Source: UMGS1901 sp934122115 (GTDB lineage: Bacteria; Bacillota; Clostridia; TANB77; CAG-508). Taken from it: a stretch of DNA of 64,000 nt. Under the pieces are notes generated by a model. That model was not told the origin of the DNA and made no database searches. It saw only the letters and a program-made list of their open reading frames with translations. The translations under genes were made by a program, and so were the position numbers. The stretch spans positions 1 through 64,000 of the forward strand of contig CAKOVU010000002.1 in NCBI GenBank assembly GCA_934122115.1, given 5' to 3'. Numbering within the stretch: the first letter of the stretch is position 1; each line of letters begins with the position of its first letter. This document shows positions 53,690 to 63,365 of the stretch, piece after piece.

Positions 53690-54609
53690 GGGAAATATAC
53701 ATTATAGATGACGAAAAAGAACTGAAATGTGAACTTCAAAAAAGATTTGCACGTGACAAAATGTTTAAATTTAAGAGAGGAAATATGCAGGATTTAGATT
53801 CAGCATTAAAAGATATTCCTGCTCTTATTATAATAAATGAAGATGGAATTCAAGAAGATGTAGTAGAATTATGTGGAAAAATAAGAGATAATGACGATAA
53901 TGCTATTACACCAATCATTGTAATTTCTTCTAATCAAGAAAAAGAGCACAAATGGGAAATACTAAAAGCTACAGCCTCATATGTAATAAAAACTCCAATA
54001 GATATAGAAATGATGTATTATACAATAGTAAATATTATAGAATTACTATATATTAATAGGAAGGTAAGTCCATTAACAAGTTTGCCAGGAAATGTGCAGA
54101 TACAAGCAGAAATGAAAAAAAGATTAGCAAAAAAAGAATACTTTGTAATGCTATACATAGATTTGGACAACTTTAAAGCTTACAATGATGTTTACGGTTT
54201 TAGCGCTGGTGATGAAATGATTAAGTTCACAGCCAGAACAATAGTAAATAATGTTCATAAAAATGAAGAAGATAATAATTTTGTTGGTCATATAGGTGGG
54301 GATGATTTTATCGCAATCGTAGAAGATAGAAACTATGAAGAAATATGCCAAGGAATAGTTGCTGAATTTGACAAAGGTGTATCTAAATACTTCAATAAAG
54401 AAGATATAGAAAAGGGATATTTGGAGGTACCAAATAGAAAAGGAATAGTAGAAGAATTTCCAATTACATCAATTTCCATAGGTGCTGTTGAAGTAGACGT
54501 TGGAAGATTCAACAATACATTAGAAATAGGTGAAGTGGGTGCGCAAGTAAAACACTTATCTAAAACAATACAAGGAAGTACTTACGTAATAAACAGAAGG
54601 CAAGAATAG
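53686..54609 (+). CDS. Receiver-like/GGDEF protein (putative diguanylate cyclase)
   Basis: 307 residues. Residues 1-120 have a receiver fold (YIIDDE, VISS, VIKTPID), but the phospho-acceptor position falls at INED (51-53) and is unclear. Residues about 128-300 are a GGDEF domain: DLDNFKAYNDVYGFSAGDEM, active loop GGDDF (204-208) and SISIGAVE. The inhibitory RxxD site five residues before the loop is absent (NNFV), so feedback inhibition is unlikely. It would make cyclic di-GMP if active. Overlaps the preceding gene by 4 bases. Confidence 0.85.
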   Translation: MREIYIIDDEKELKCELQKRFARDKMFKFKRGNMQDLDSALKDIPALIIINEDGIQEDVVELCGKIRDNDDNAITPIIVISSNQEKEHKWEILKATASYVIKTPIDIEMMYYTIVNIIELLYINRKVSPLTSLPGNVQIQAEMKKRLAKKEYFVMLYIDLDNFKAYNDVYGFSAGDEMIKFTARTIVNNVHKNEEDNNFVGHIGGDDFIAIVEDRNYEEICQGIVAEFDKGVSKYFNKEDIEKGYLEVPNRKGIVEEFPITSISIGAVEVDVGRFNNTLEIGEVGAQVKHLSKTIQGSTYVINRRQE

Positions 54610-54627
54610 CTACAAACATGCTTGAAA

Positions 54628-54656
54628 TTGACAAAATAGCTGAAATAGAGTAAAAT
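54628..54656 (+). promoter_or_regulatory. Promoter of gdpP-rplI-dnaB
   Basis: TTGACA at 54628-54633, 17-base spacer, TAAAAT at 54651-54656. Confidence 0.8.
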
Positions 54657-54711
54657 ATATTCTGTATGATAAAAGAAAAATAACCATAAGGTTAAGAAAA
54701 TGAGAGGTAAT

Positions 54712-56727
54712 ATGCCGAATAGTAAATTTAAAATAGAAAGCTTAGTTTCAAGAATAAAAATATATTTAATAATAATAGCCATATTATTAATTGTATTGTG
54801 TTTTATTGAGGAAAAAGCTATAATTCCTTCAATAATATTTTATATAATAGTAATATTATATACATTATGGTCAAATCAAAAAAGAAAAACGGAAATATCA
54901 GAGCACATTAATGAACTTACATTAAATGTAGATAAAGCTGCACAAAGCACAATAATAAATTCACCATTTCCATTGATAATATTAGAAACAAACGGAAATA
55001 TAATTTGGAAAAGTAGTAAATTTGTAAAAGAATTTTCTAATATAGATATAGGAACACATCTAAATGATATAATTAAAGAATTAAGAATAAAAATAGAAAA
55101 TCAAAAAAATCAAGCCGAAGTATCAATATGCGAGAAGATGCTTATAGGAAATAAAACATATAAAATAATAGGTGAATATGTAAAATCTGGTTCAAGAGAT
55201 AAAAAGAACTCTAAAGAATACATGGCAACAATCTATTTCTTAGATGAGAGCAATTATGAAGAGTTGCTACAAAAATATAATGATTCCAGAATAAGTGTTG
55301 GCATAATAATGATTGACAACTATGAGGAATTAATGCAAAGAGCAACTAGCGAAGAAAAAGCACAATTAATGTCTAATATAGAGAGAAGCATATATGCTTG
55401 GGTAAATAAATTTGAGGGAATCTCTATAAAATCAGAAAGAGATACATTTATATGTATTTTTGAAGAAAAATGGGTTGAAGAGATTATAAACCAAAAATTT
55501 GATATATTGGATGAAATAAAAGAACTTAAAACTGAAGATAAATTGCAAACAACTTTAAGCATTGCTATTACGGAAGATGGAGAAACAAACTTTGAAAAAT
55601 ATAAATCTGCAAAAGCAGTAATAGAAATTGTTTTAGGCAGAGGTGGAGACCAAGCAATTGTTAAGCAACATGGAAAATATACATTCTTCGGAGGAAGAAC
55701 ACCAGAATTAGAAAAGCGTACTAAAGTAAAGGCAAGAACAGTGTCACAAGCTTTAGAAGAATTAATAAAAGGTGCAAGCAATGTTATTATAATGGGGCAT
55801 ACAAATAGCGATATAGATGCTATGGGGGCAAGTATTGGATTAAGAAAAATAGTTCAAACAGTAGGAAAAGAAGCTTACATAGTAAATAATACTTATGGAA
55901 CTAGCTTAGATAATTTTATAAAAGATTTAAGCCAAGTAAAAGAATATGAAAAAGTTATAATAGATAAAAACGAAGCTCTTGATAAAATAAATCAAGACTC
56001 ATTACTAATAATTGCAGATACAGATAAAAAGAATTATGTGGAAGTGCCTGAGTTACTAGATAAAACAAACAAAATAGTAATTGTGGACCACCACAGAAGA
56101 GGAACTGATTATATAGAAAATGCTATTTTAACATTCCACGAAGTTTATGCTTCATCAGCATGTGAGCTCGTAACAGAGCTATTAGAATATTCAGAAAAAG
56201 ATATAAAATTAGATACAATAGAAGTTGAAGCTTTGTATGCTGGAATAATGATGGATACAAAAAACTTTACTTTTAAAACAGGTGTTAGAACTTTCGAAGC
56301 TGCTGCATATTTAAGAAAATGCGGAGTTGACATAATAAGAGTAAAGAAATGGTTCCAAAGTGATTTAGAAACATACAACAAAATATCTGAAATAGTAGCA
56401 AATGCAGAAGTAATAAATGATAATATAGCAATATCTATTTATGAAAAAGAAGATGCAGATGCAAATGTAACTTGCGCAAAAGCTGCAGATGAATTATTAA
56501 CTATAAGCAATATCACAGCATCTTTCGTAATAGGAAAAATGGGAGATAAAATTTGTATAAGTGGTAGATCTATAGGAGATATAAATGTTCAGGTTATACT
56601 AGAAAAGCTTGGCGGTGGCGGACATATAACTGTAGCCGGAGCACAAATAGAAGGTATGACTCAAGAAGAAGTAAAGCAAGAATTAATAATCAGGATAAAT
56701 GAATATTTTACAGAAGTTGGATGCTAA
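54712..56727 (+). CDS. gdpP: Cyclic di-AMP phosphodiesterase GdpP
   Basis: 671 residues. Two N-terminal membrane helices, a PAS-like domain (about 70-165), a degenerate GGDEF domain (LGRGGDQAIVK), then DHH (GHTNSDIDAMGAS, ADTDKKNYVE, VDHHRRGTD) and DHHA1 (GGGGHITVAGAQ) domains. It hydrolyses cyclic di-AMP and so affects osmolyte and wall homeostasis. The ATG at 54712 follows GAGAGG; another ATG at 54700 is possible. Classic Firmicutes order gdpP-rplI-dnaB. Confidence 0.95.
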   Translation: MPNSKFKIESLVSRIKIYLIIIAILLIVLCFIEEKAIIPSIIFYIIVILYTLWSNQKRKTEISEHINELTLNVDKAAQSTIINSPFPLIILETNGNIIWKSSKFVKEFSNIDIGTHLNDIIKELRIKIENQKNQAEVSICEKMLIGNKTYKIIGEYVKSGSRDKKNSKEYMATIYFLDESNYEELLQKYNDSRISVGIIMIDNYEELMQRATSEEKAQLMSNIERSIYAWVNKFEGISIKSERDTFICIFEEKWVEEIINQKFDILDEIKELKTEDKLQTTLSIAITEDGETNFEKYKSAKAVIEIVLGRGGDQAIVKQHGKYTFFGGRTPELEKRTKVKARTVSQALEELIKGASNVIIMGHTNSDIDAMGASIGLRKIVQTVGKEAYIVNNTYGTSLDNFIKDLSQVKEYEKVIIDKNEALDKINQDSLLIIADTDKKNYVEVPELLDKTNKIVIVDHHRRGTDYIENAILTFHEVYASSACELVTELLEYSEKDIKLDTIEVEALYAGIMMDTKNFTFKTGVRTFEAAAYLRKCGVDIIRVKKWFQSDLETYNKISEIVANAEVINDNIAISIYEKEDADANVTCAKAADELLTISNITASFVIGKMGDKICISGRSIGDINVQVILEKLGGGGHITVAGAQIEGMTQEEVKQELIIRINEYFTEVGC

Positions 56728-56775
56728 TATTCATAGCATCCATTTATAATATATAAAAGTAAAGGAGAGAAAACT

Positions 56776-57225
56776 ATGAAAGTTATTTTATTAGAAAATA
56801 TTAAAAATGTAGGAAAAAAAGATGAAGTAATTAATGCAAGTGATGGATATGCAAGAAATTATTTGTTTCCTAAAAAATTAGCAGTAGAAGCTAATACAGA
56901 GAATATGAGCAAATTAAAATCAAGAGAAAATGCAGATAAATATAGAAAAGATCAAGAAAGAAAACAAGCTGAAGAAATAGCAAAGAAAATGCAAGGAATA
57001 ATGTTAAAAGTAAAGGTAAAAGCCGGAGAAAATGGAAAAATATTTGGTGGAGTAACTAGCAAAGAAATATCTGATGAATTAAAGAAACAATATCAAATAG
57101 AAGTAGATAAAAAGAAAATATTACTATCAGAAAATATCAAAAATCTAGGAATGTTTGTAGTTGATATAAAATTATACGAAGGAGTATTAGGAAAACTAAA
57201 GGTAGATGTAATAAGCAAAGACTAA
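56776..57225 (+). CDS. rplI: 50S ribosomal protein L9
   Basis: 149 residues. The N-terminal RNA-binding domain (MKVILLENIKNVGKKDEVIN, DGYARNYLFPKKLA) is followed by the long central helix and the C-terminal domain (AGENGKIFGGVTSKEIS). AAAGGAGAG precedes the ATG. Confidence 0.97.
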   Translation: MKVILLENIKNVGKKDEVINASDGYARNYLFPKKLAVEANTENMSKLKSRENADKYRKDQERKQAEEIAKKMQGIMLKVKVKAGENGKIFGGVTSKEISDELKKQYQIEVDKKKILLSENIKNLGMFVVDIKLYEGVLGKLKVDVISKD

Positions 57226-57243
57226 AATTAGGAGGTTGTATTT

Positions 57244-58575
57244 ATGGATTTGGGAAAAATACCGCCACAAGATATAGAGGCAGAGCAAGCTGTGCTAGGA
57301 AGTATGCTTACAGACCAAGATGCGGTTATTGCTGCTATTGAAGTTTTGAAAGAAGATGACTTCTACAGAGAAGACAACAAAATTATATACACTGCTTTAT
57401 TAAACATATATAACAGAGCAGAGCCAATAGATATAATAACACTAAAATCTGAATTATCTTCAATGGGAAAACTAGAGGCTGTAGGTGGACTGGAATATAT
57501 TGCACAATTACCAGATAAAGTACCAACAACTGCCAATGTTGAAAGATATGTAAAAATAGTAGAAGAGAAATCTATGCTAAGAAATCTAGTTAAAACTGCA
57601 AATGAAATAATAAACTTAGGCTATGACGAAACTGAAAACGTAGAAGATATTATGGATGTTGCAGAAAAAAAGATTTTTGATGTAATGCAAAGAAAAAATT
57701 CAAAAGGATACACACCTATAAAAGATATATTGATAGACTCTTTTACACAATTAGAAAATTTGTATAATCAAAAAGGTAGTATAACTGGTGTGCCAAGCGG
57801 ATTTGTGGAGCTAGATAGAAAAACAGCAGGTCTTCATGGCTCTGAGCTTATATTGATTGCAGCAAGACCCGCAATGGGAAAAACAGCATTTGCATTAAAT
57901 ATAGGTACATATGCAGCAACAAGAGCTGGATGCCCAGTTGCAATATTCAGCTTAGAAATGAGCAAAGAGCAATTGGCTAACAGAATTTTGTGTAGTGAAG
58001 CATTAGTAGATAGCAATAAAGTTAGAACAGGTGAATTGGAAGACGAAGAATGGGGAAAGCTAGCACAAACATCTGGAGAACTTTCAACTGCAGAAATATA
58101 TGTAGATGATACACCAGGAATTTCGGTAATGGAAATAAGAGCAAAATGTAGAAAGCTAAAATTAGAAAAAAATATTGGTTTAGTTATAATTGATTATTTA
58201 CAATTAATACAAGGTTCAGGAAAAAGAGGAGCAAGTAGAGAGCAAGAAATTGCCGAAATTAGTAGGTCGTTAAAAATATTAGCTAAGGAATTAAATGTTC
58301 CTGTTATAGCACTATCGCAGCTATCAAGAGCTGTAGAAGGAAGACCGGACCACAGACCAATGCTTTCAGATTTGCGTGAATCTGGATCAATAGAGCAAGA
58401 TGCCGATATAGTTATGTTTTTATACAGAGATGATTACTATAATGAAAACTCTGAAAAGAAAAATATAGCAGAAGTAATAATTGCAAAACAAAGATCTGGT
58501 TCAACAGGAACCGTTGAGCTAGCATGGTTAGGAAGCTATACGAAGTTTGCAAACTTAGAGAGATATAGGGAATAG
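57244..58575 (+). CDS. dnaB: Replicative DNA helicase DnaB
   Basis: 443 residues. N-terminal domain (PPQDIEAEQAVLGSML), linker, RecA-like motor with Walker A ARPAMGKTAF, Walker B LVIIDYLQLI, SQLSRAVEGR and LRESGSIEQDAD, and the arginine finger region AKQRSGSTG. No intein. AGGAGG precedes the ATG, 18 bases after rplI. Confidence 0.97.
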   Translation: MDLGKIPPQDIEAEQAVLGSMLTDQDAVIAAIEVLKEDDFYREDNKIIYTALLNIYNRAEPIDIITLKSELSSMGKLEAVGGLEYIAQLPDKVPTTANVERYVKIVEEKSMLRNLVKTANEIINLGYDETENVEDIMDVAEKKIFDVMQRKNSKGYTPIKDILIDSFTQLENLYNQKGSITGVPSGFVELDRKTAGLHGSELILIAARPAMGKTAFALNIGTYAATRAGCPVAIFSLEMSKEQLANRILCSEALVDSNKVRTGELEDEEWGKLAQTSGELSTAEIYVDDTPGISVMEIRAKCRKLKLEKNIGLVIIDYLQLIQGSGKRGASREQEIAEISRSLKILAKELNVPVIALSQLSRAVEGRPDHRPMLSDLRESGSIEQDADIVMFLYRDDYYNENSEKKNIAEVIIAKQRSGSTGTVELAWLGSYTKFANLERYRE

Positions 58576-58592
58576 CATAAAGGATAAATTAG

Positions 58593-59585
58593 ATGTTGGA
58601 AGAAAAAATATTAGAAACAATAAAGAAATATAATTTATTACAAGAAAAAGACACAGTAATAGTTGCTGTGTCTGGTGGTCCTGATTCTATGTGTTTATTA
58701 AATTCATTAGTAAATTTAAAAGAAAAACTTAAATTAAATAAAATAGCAGTTGCACATGTTAATCACATGCTAAGGGAAGAAGCACAAGAAGAAACCGAGT
58801 ATGTGAAAAAATATTGTGAAAATAAAAATATAGAAATTTATATAAGATATGCTAATATAAAAGAAATTTCTGAGAATAATAAAATTAGTGAAGAAACTGC
58901 AGGAAGAGAAGAAAGATATAAATTCTTCGAAGAAATAGCAACTAAGATAAATGCAAATAAGATAGCAATAGCTCACAACTTAAATGATAATGCAGAAACA
59001 GTACTAATGCATTTCATAAGAGGAACAGGAATAAACGGATTAACAGGAATAAAGCCATATAGAGATGGAAAATATATCAGGCCATTAATAGAGTGTGATA
59101 GGAAAGAAATAGAAGAGTATTGCAAAGAAAGAAAACTAAATCCGAGGTATGATAAATCAAATTTAGATAATAACTATACAAGAAATAAAATTAGAAATTT
59201 ACTAATTCCAGAATTAAAAGAAAATTACAATCCTAATATTATTTCGGGGATAAACAGATTATCAAGAATAGTGTTAAAAGAAGAAGAATATATAAATAAA
59301 ATTCTGCTAGAAACTTATAATGAAATTTTATTACAAAAAGAAGATAACAAAATAACAATTAATTTAAGGAAATTTAACAAATTGGACGAATATATAAAGG
59401 AAAGACTAATAATTTATATAATAGCAAAATTATTTGGAGATGCCAGAGGGATAGAAAATATTCATGTTTTTGACATAGTAAAATTATGTGAGAAAAATGT
59501 GGGAAACAAATATCTAACACCTAATAAAAACTTAAAAATATTTGTTAAATCGGGTGAGGTATCATATGAAAAACTATTGAAATAG
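58593..59585 (+). CDS. tilS: tRNA(Ile)-lysidine synthetase, short form
   Basis: 330 residues, about 140 shorter than Bacillus TilS. The PP-loop VSGGPDSMCLL, HVNHMLREEAQEE and HNLNDNAETVLMHFIRGTG are intact. After the substrate-binding region only a short remainder of the C-terminal part is present (NVGNKYLTPNKNLKIFVKSGEV). It converts C34 of the CAU-anticodon Ile tRNA to lysidine. It lies before ftsH without the hpt gene usually found between them. Confidence 0.92.
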   Translation: MLEEKILETIKKYNLLQEKDTVIVAVSGGPDSMCLLNSLVNLKEKLKLNKIAVAHVNHMLREEAQEETEYVKKYCENKNIEIYIRYANIKEISENNKISEETAGREERYKFFEEIATKINANKIAIAHNLNDNAETVLMHFIRGTGINGLTGIKPYRDGKYIRPLIECDRKEIEEYCKERKLNPRYDKSNLDNNYTRNKIRNLLIPELKENYNPNIISGINRLSRIVLKEEEYINKILLETYNEILLQKEDNKITINLRKFNKLDEYIKERLIIYIIAKLFGDARGIENIHVFDIVKLCEKNVGNKYLTPNKNLKIFVKSGEVSYEKLLK

Positions 59586-59643
59586 TTGTTATAATGTGAT
59601 ATATTTTCATAATACAAGGGATGAACTTAAAGGAGGAAAAAAA

Positions 59644-61449
59644 TTGAAAAATAGTTTAAAAACACTAGCAGTATGGCTAATAATAGGGGTAATATTAATA
59701 GTATTGATCTCATCAATATTAGATAATGCAAACACAAAATTATCATATTCAGAATTAATTGCAAAAATAGAAGCAGATGCAGTTGAATCAATAGAATTAG
59801 AAGCTGATGGTTCTGCAGCTATAGTAAAACTAAAAAATGATAATGTAGAAAAAACAGTTAATATACCAAGTGTAGATAATTTAATGCAGAACTTGGAAGA
59901 AACAATGAAAGCTGGTACAGTAAAAGTTACCGAAAAATCAGAATCTGTATTTATGATTTTCTTAACATTCTTAACACCAGTAGGAATAGTAATAATCTTC
60001 TTATTATTTTGGTTCTTTATAATGAGTTCTGGAAATGCACAAAACGGAAACAAAACAATGACATTTGGAAAAAGCAAAGCTAGAATACTAAATCCAAATG
60101 ACAAAAATAGAGTAACATTTGATGATGTTGCAGGTGTTGATGAAGAAAAAGAAGAATTAGAGGAAATAGTTGAATTTTTAAAGAATCCTAAAAAATTCAC
60201 AGAAATGGGAGCAAGAATTCCAAAAGGAGTTTTATTGGTAGGTCAACCAGGAACTGGTAAAACTTTACTTGCAAAAGCAGTAGCTGGCGAAGCTGGTGTA
60301 CCATTCTTTATAATAAGCGGTTCAGATTTCGTTGAAATGTTTGTTGGTGTTGGTGCATCACGTGTAAGAGATTTATTTGAAGAAGCAAAGAAGAAAGCTC
60401 CATGTATAATATTCATAGATGAAATAGATGCCGTTGGTCGTCAAAGAGGAGCAGGTCTTGGCGGAGGACATGATGAAAGAGAGCAAACATTAAACCAATT
60501 ATTAGTTGAGATGGATGGATTTGCAGCTAATGAAGGTGTTATAGTTCTTGCCGCAACAAATAGACCAGATGTATTAGATAAAGCTTTATTAAGACCAGGA
60601 AGATTTGATAGACAAATAGTAGTATCTCTTCCAGATGTAAGAGCAAGAGAGCAAATACTAGAAGTTCATAGCAGACAAAAGAAGTTCGCAGACGATGTTA
60701 ATTTAAAAATAATAGCTAAAAACACAGCCGGATTTGCTGGAGCAGATTTGGAAAATGTATTAAACGAAGCAGCTCTTTTAGCAGCTAGAAGAAACCTAAA
60801 AGCTATAGGCGAAAGAGAAATAGAAGATGCCATGGTAAAAGTAACTATGGGACCAGAAAAAACAACAAGAGTAAGAAGCGAAAAAGAAAAGAAATTAGTG
60901 GCATACCATGAAGCAGGCCATGCAGTAGTAAGTAGATTCTTACCAACTCAAGATGCCGTACATGAAATTTCTATTGTTCCAAGAGGAATGGCTGGAGGAT
61001 ACACAATGTATCAACCAACAGAAGATAAATCATTTATGTCTAAAACAGAAATGCAAGAGCAAATTGTATCTCTATTAGGCGGAAGAGCAGCAGAAGCTTT
61101 AATATTAGATGATATATCAACAGGAGCAAGCAACGATATAGAAAGAGCAACAAAGATTGCAAAAGCAATGGTAACAAAATATGGTATGAGCCAACGTATA
61201 GGTACTATTACTTTAGGTTCAGACCAAGAAGAAGTATTTATAGGTAGAGATTTTGCTCAAGAGAAAACATATTCAGAAGCAACAGCAAGCATAATTGACG
61301 AAGAAATGAAAAAGATAATTGATGGCAGCTATGCATCTGCAACAAGAATATTGCAAAACAATGTAGAAAAATTACATGCAGTAGCACAAGTTCTATTAGA
61401 AAAAGAAAAAATTACTGGCGAGGAATTTGAGGCTATATTTAATAACTAA
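59644..61449 (+). CDS. ftsH: ATP-dependent zinc metalloprotease FtsH
   Basis: 601 residues from a TTG start placed after AAAGGAGG; an ATG further upstream (59596) has no ribosome binding site. Two membrane helices (about 8-27 and 100-125) flank a small extracytoplasmic domain. AAA+ module: Walker A GQPGTGKT (200-207), Walker B IIFIDEIDAVG, SRH ATNRPDVLDKALLRPGRFDR. Zinc site H422-E-A-G-H426. It degrades membrane and short-lived proteins. Confidence 0.96.
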   Translation: MKNSLKTLAVWLIIGVILIVLISSILDNANTKLSYSELIAKIEADAVESIELEADGSAAIVKLKNDNVEKTVNIPSVDNLMQNLEETMKAGTVKVTEKSESVFMIFLTFLTPVGIVIIFLLFWFFIMSSGNAQNGNKTMTFGKSKARILNPNDKNRVTFDDVAGVDEEKEELEEIVEFLKNPKKFTEMGARIPKGVLLVGQPGTGKTLLAKAVAGEAGVPFFIISGSDFVEMFVGVGASRVRDLFEEAKKKAPCIIFIDEIDAVGRQRGAGLGGGHDEREQTLNQLLVEMDGFAANEGVIVLAATNRPDVLDKALLRPGRFDRQIVVSLPDVRAREQILEVHSRQKKFADDVNLKIIAKNTAGFAGADLENVLNEAALLAARRNLKAIGEREIEDAMVKVTMGPEKTTRVRSEKEKKLVAYHEAGHAVVSRFLPTQDAVHEISIVPRGMAGGYTMYQPTEDKSFMSKTEMQEQIVSLLGGRAAEALILDDISTGASNDIERATKIAKAMVTKYGMSQRIGTITLGSDQEEVFIGRDFAQEKTYSEATASIIDEEMKKIIDGSYASATRILQNNVEKLHAVAQVLLEKEKITGEEFEAIFNN

Positions 61450-61462
61450 AAGGAGAAAAAAC

Positions 61463-61801
61463 GTGGAGATTATTGCGACTATACTAGTTTTACTATTTAT
61501 AATATTTTCATTAGTAGTTTTTGCAGTTATACAATTGCAAATGGCAGGTATAGAAGTAAAAGACTTTTGGTCTTTTATAAATGCAAACCAGGAGTTGGAC
61601 AAATTGTATGCTTTTTCTAAAAAGTATGAAAAAATGTCACCACAAGAGCAGATAATATTTTTACAAGCAGCAGAGAAAATGTCGGATGCATTTGAAAAAA
61701 TTCCTTCCATGATGTGGGAAGAAGAGTATCAAAAGTATAGAGATGTAATGGACATATATAAAGATATAAAAATGAATAGATGGATATCATCATCAAGATG
61801 A
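61463..61801 (+). CDS. Small single-span membrane protein (112 aa)
   Basis: GTG start right after AAAAGGAGA, 14 bases beyond ftsH. One N-terminal membrane helix (IIATILVLLFIIFSLVVFAVI) and a helical, acidic cytoplasmic or external part (MSPQEQIIFLQAAEKMSDAF). No family recognised. The frame is open back into ftsH, but that overlap is not its start. Cotranscription suggests a function linked to ftsH or merely shared expression. Confidence 0.7.
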   Translation: MEIIATILVLLFIIFSLVVFAVIQLQMAGIEVKDFWSFINANQELDKLYAFSKKYEKMSPQEQIIFLQAAEKMSDAFEKIPSMMWEEEYQKYRDVMDIYKDIKMNRWISSSR

Positions 61802-61863
61802 TAACACTTTAAAGAGAATGGTCATAATATATTATAAACTTTCAATAAAAGGGGATACCGTGA

Positions 61864-62997
61864 ATGAAAATAATATATTGTGACCATTCTGCTACTACAA
61901 AGGTTAAAAAAGAAGTGCTTAATGAAATGATACCATATTATATGAATCAATATGGTAATGCATCTTCACTATACAGTGTAGGAAGAGATGCTAAATATGC
62001 TATTACCCAAGCAAGGACGAGAGTAGCAAGAGCAATTAACGCATCAGCACAGGAAATATACTTTACTTCTTGCGGCAGCGAAAGCGATAATTTAGCATTA
62101 AAAGGATTTTGCCACGCTAATAAACAAAAAGGAAAACATATAATAACAAGCAAAATAGAACATCCAGCGATTCTTCAAACTTGTTTAGCTTTAGAAAAAG
62201 AAGGTTTTGAAGTTATTTACTTAGACGTAGATAAAAATGGATTTGTAGATATGAATCAATTAACAAATGCTATAAGAAAAGATACTATATTAGTAAGTAT
62301 AATGACTGCTAATAACGAAATTGGTACTATAGAAGATATAAAAACTATAGGAAGCATTTGCAAAAATAATAACGTTACATTTCATACTGATTCGGTTCAA
62401 GCAATTGGAAATGTAAAAATAGATGTTCAAGAGATGAATATAGATATGCTTTCTATGTCCGCTCACAAGTTCTATGGTCCTAAAGGTGTAGGAGCTTTAT
62501 ATGTAAGAGAAGGAATAGAATTTGATAGAATTCAAGATGGAGGACATCAAGAAAGAGATAAAAGGTCAGGTACAGAGAATGTTGCAGGGATTGCAGGCTT
62601 AGGTAAGGCAATAGAGCTGGCATCAAACAATTTTGATGATTATACAAAAAAGTTAACTACTATTAGAGATTACTTTATAGATAGAGCAATAAAAGAATTC
62701 GGAAAAGAAAACGTGCGTATAAACGGTGATTTAAATAAAAGATTGCCAGGCCATGTAAGTATTTCGTTTAGAGGAAAAGATAGCAATTTAATCTTACTAG
62801 AGCTAGACAAAAAAGGAATATGTGCCTCAGGAGGTTCAGCATGCTGTTCATCTTTAGCTACTCCATCACATGTATTGCAAGCAATAAAATTAGAAAGAGA
62901 ATGGGCAGAAGGAACCATAAGATTAACATTTGGAGACGATAATACAAAAGAAGATGTGGATTATATAATAGAATCATTAAAAGAAATAATAAAATAA
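61864..62997 (+). CDS. Second cysteine desulfurase (NifS-like)
   Basis: 377 residues. The PLP lysine is K202 (SMSAHKFYGPKGVG). The active-site loop reads ASGGSACCSSLATPSHVL with a Cys pair at 327-328, where IscS at 19492 has SACTSGS. It is about half identical to that enzyme by eye. With no scaffold gene beside it, it may supply sulfur for tRNA thiolation or another acceptor; no thiI or mnmA follows. AAAAGGGG lies upstream of the ATG. Confidence 0.9.
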   Translation: MKIIYCDHSATTKVKKEVLNEMIPYYMNQYGNASSLYSVGRDAKYAITQARTRVARAINASAQEIYFTSCGSESDNLALKGFCHANKQKGKHIITSKIEHPAILQTCLALEKEGFEVIYLDVDKNGFVDMNQLTNAIRKDTILVSIMTANNEIGTIEDIKTIGSICKNNNVTFHTDSVQAIGNVKIDVQEMNIDMLSMSAHKFYGPKGVGALYVREGIEFDRIQDGGHQERDKRSGTENVAGIAGLGKAIELASNNFDDYTKKLTTIRDYFIDRAIKEFGKENVRINGDLNKRLPGHVSISFRGKDSNLILLELDKKGICASGGSACCSSLATPSHVLQAIKLEREWAEGTIRLTFGDDNTKEDVDYIIESLKEIIK

Positions 62998-63003
62998 AAA
63001 AGC

Positions 63004-63035
63004 AAGCTTCAGGTCAAATTCATGACTTGAAGCTT
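63004..63035. terminator. Terminator between the second desulfurase gene and the convergent pair
   Basis: AAGCTTCAGGTCA (63004-63016) pairs with TGACTTGAAGCTT (63023-63035), one G-U pair, loop AATTCA. Stops of both converging genes lie within 50 bases. Confidence 0.75.
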
Positions 63036-63044
63036 GGCTTTCAA

Positions 63045-63353
63045 TTAGGATGTTTGCTCTTCAAACTCTTTGTTGATTTTGTCAACAAAGGCTCCTGCTC
63101 CGAAAGAGAGGCTGTATGGGAGATTAATGATATATTCTCCTTCAACCATACCTTCGTTGGTTACGACTTTGGAAAAGTTGTAAGAAACAAAACGCAGTGA
63201 AAAGAATTTTTTGCATTTTCGTGCAATTTTTTTCTCAATCGTATGACAGGACTCTCGAACAGATGAAATTGAATCATCTTTACTACAGTTGGTTTTTATT
63301 CGAATCCTAATATTCCGAGGATTCTTACAAAGGTTTGCACTAACTTGATTCAT
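63045..63353 (-). CDS. Hypothetical protein, 102 aa
   Basis: A basic N-terminal half (NIRIRIKTNC, KKIARKCKKFF) and a C-terminal half with EGEYIINLPYSLSFG. No signal peptide and no family recognised. AGGAGG precedes the ATG, and it is 12 bases downstream of another small gene with which it shares a promoter. GC content is slightly higher than its neighbours. Confidence 0.65.
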   Translation of the reverse strand: MNQVSANLCKNPRNIRIRIKTNCSKDDSISSVRESCHTIEKKIARKCKKFFSLRFVSYNFSKVVTNEGMVEGEYIINLPYSLSFGAGAFVDKINKEFEEQTS

Positions 63354-63365
63354 TTACAGACCTCC

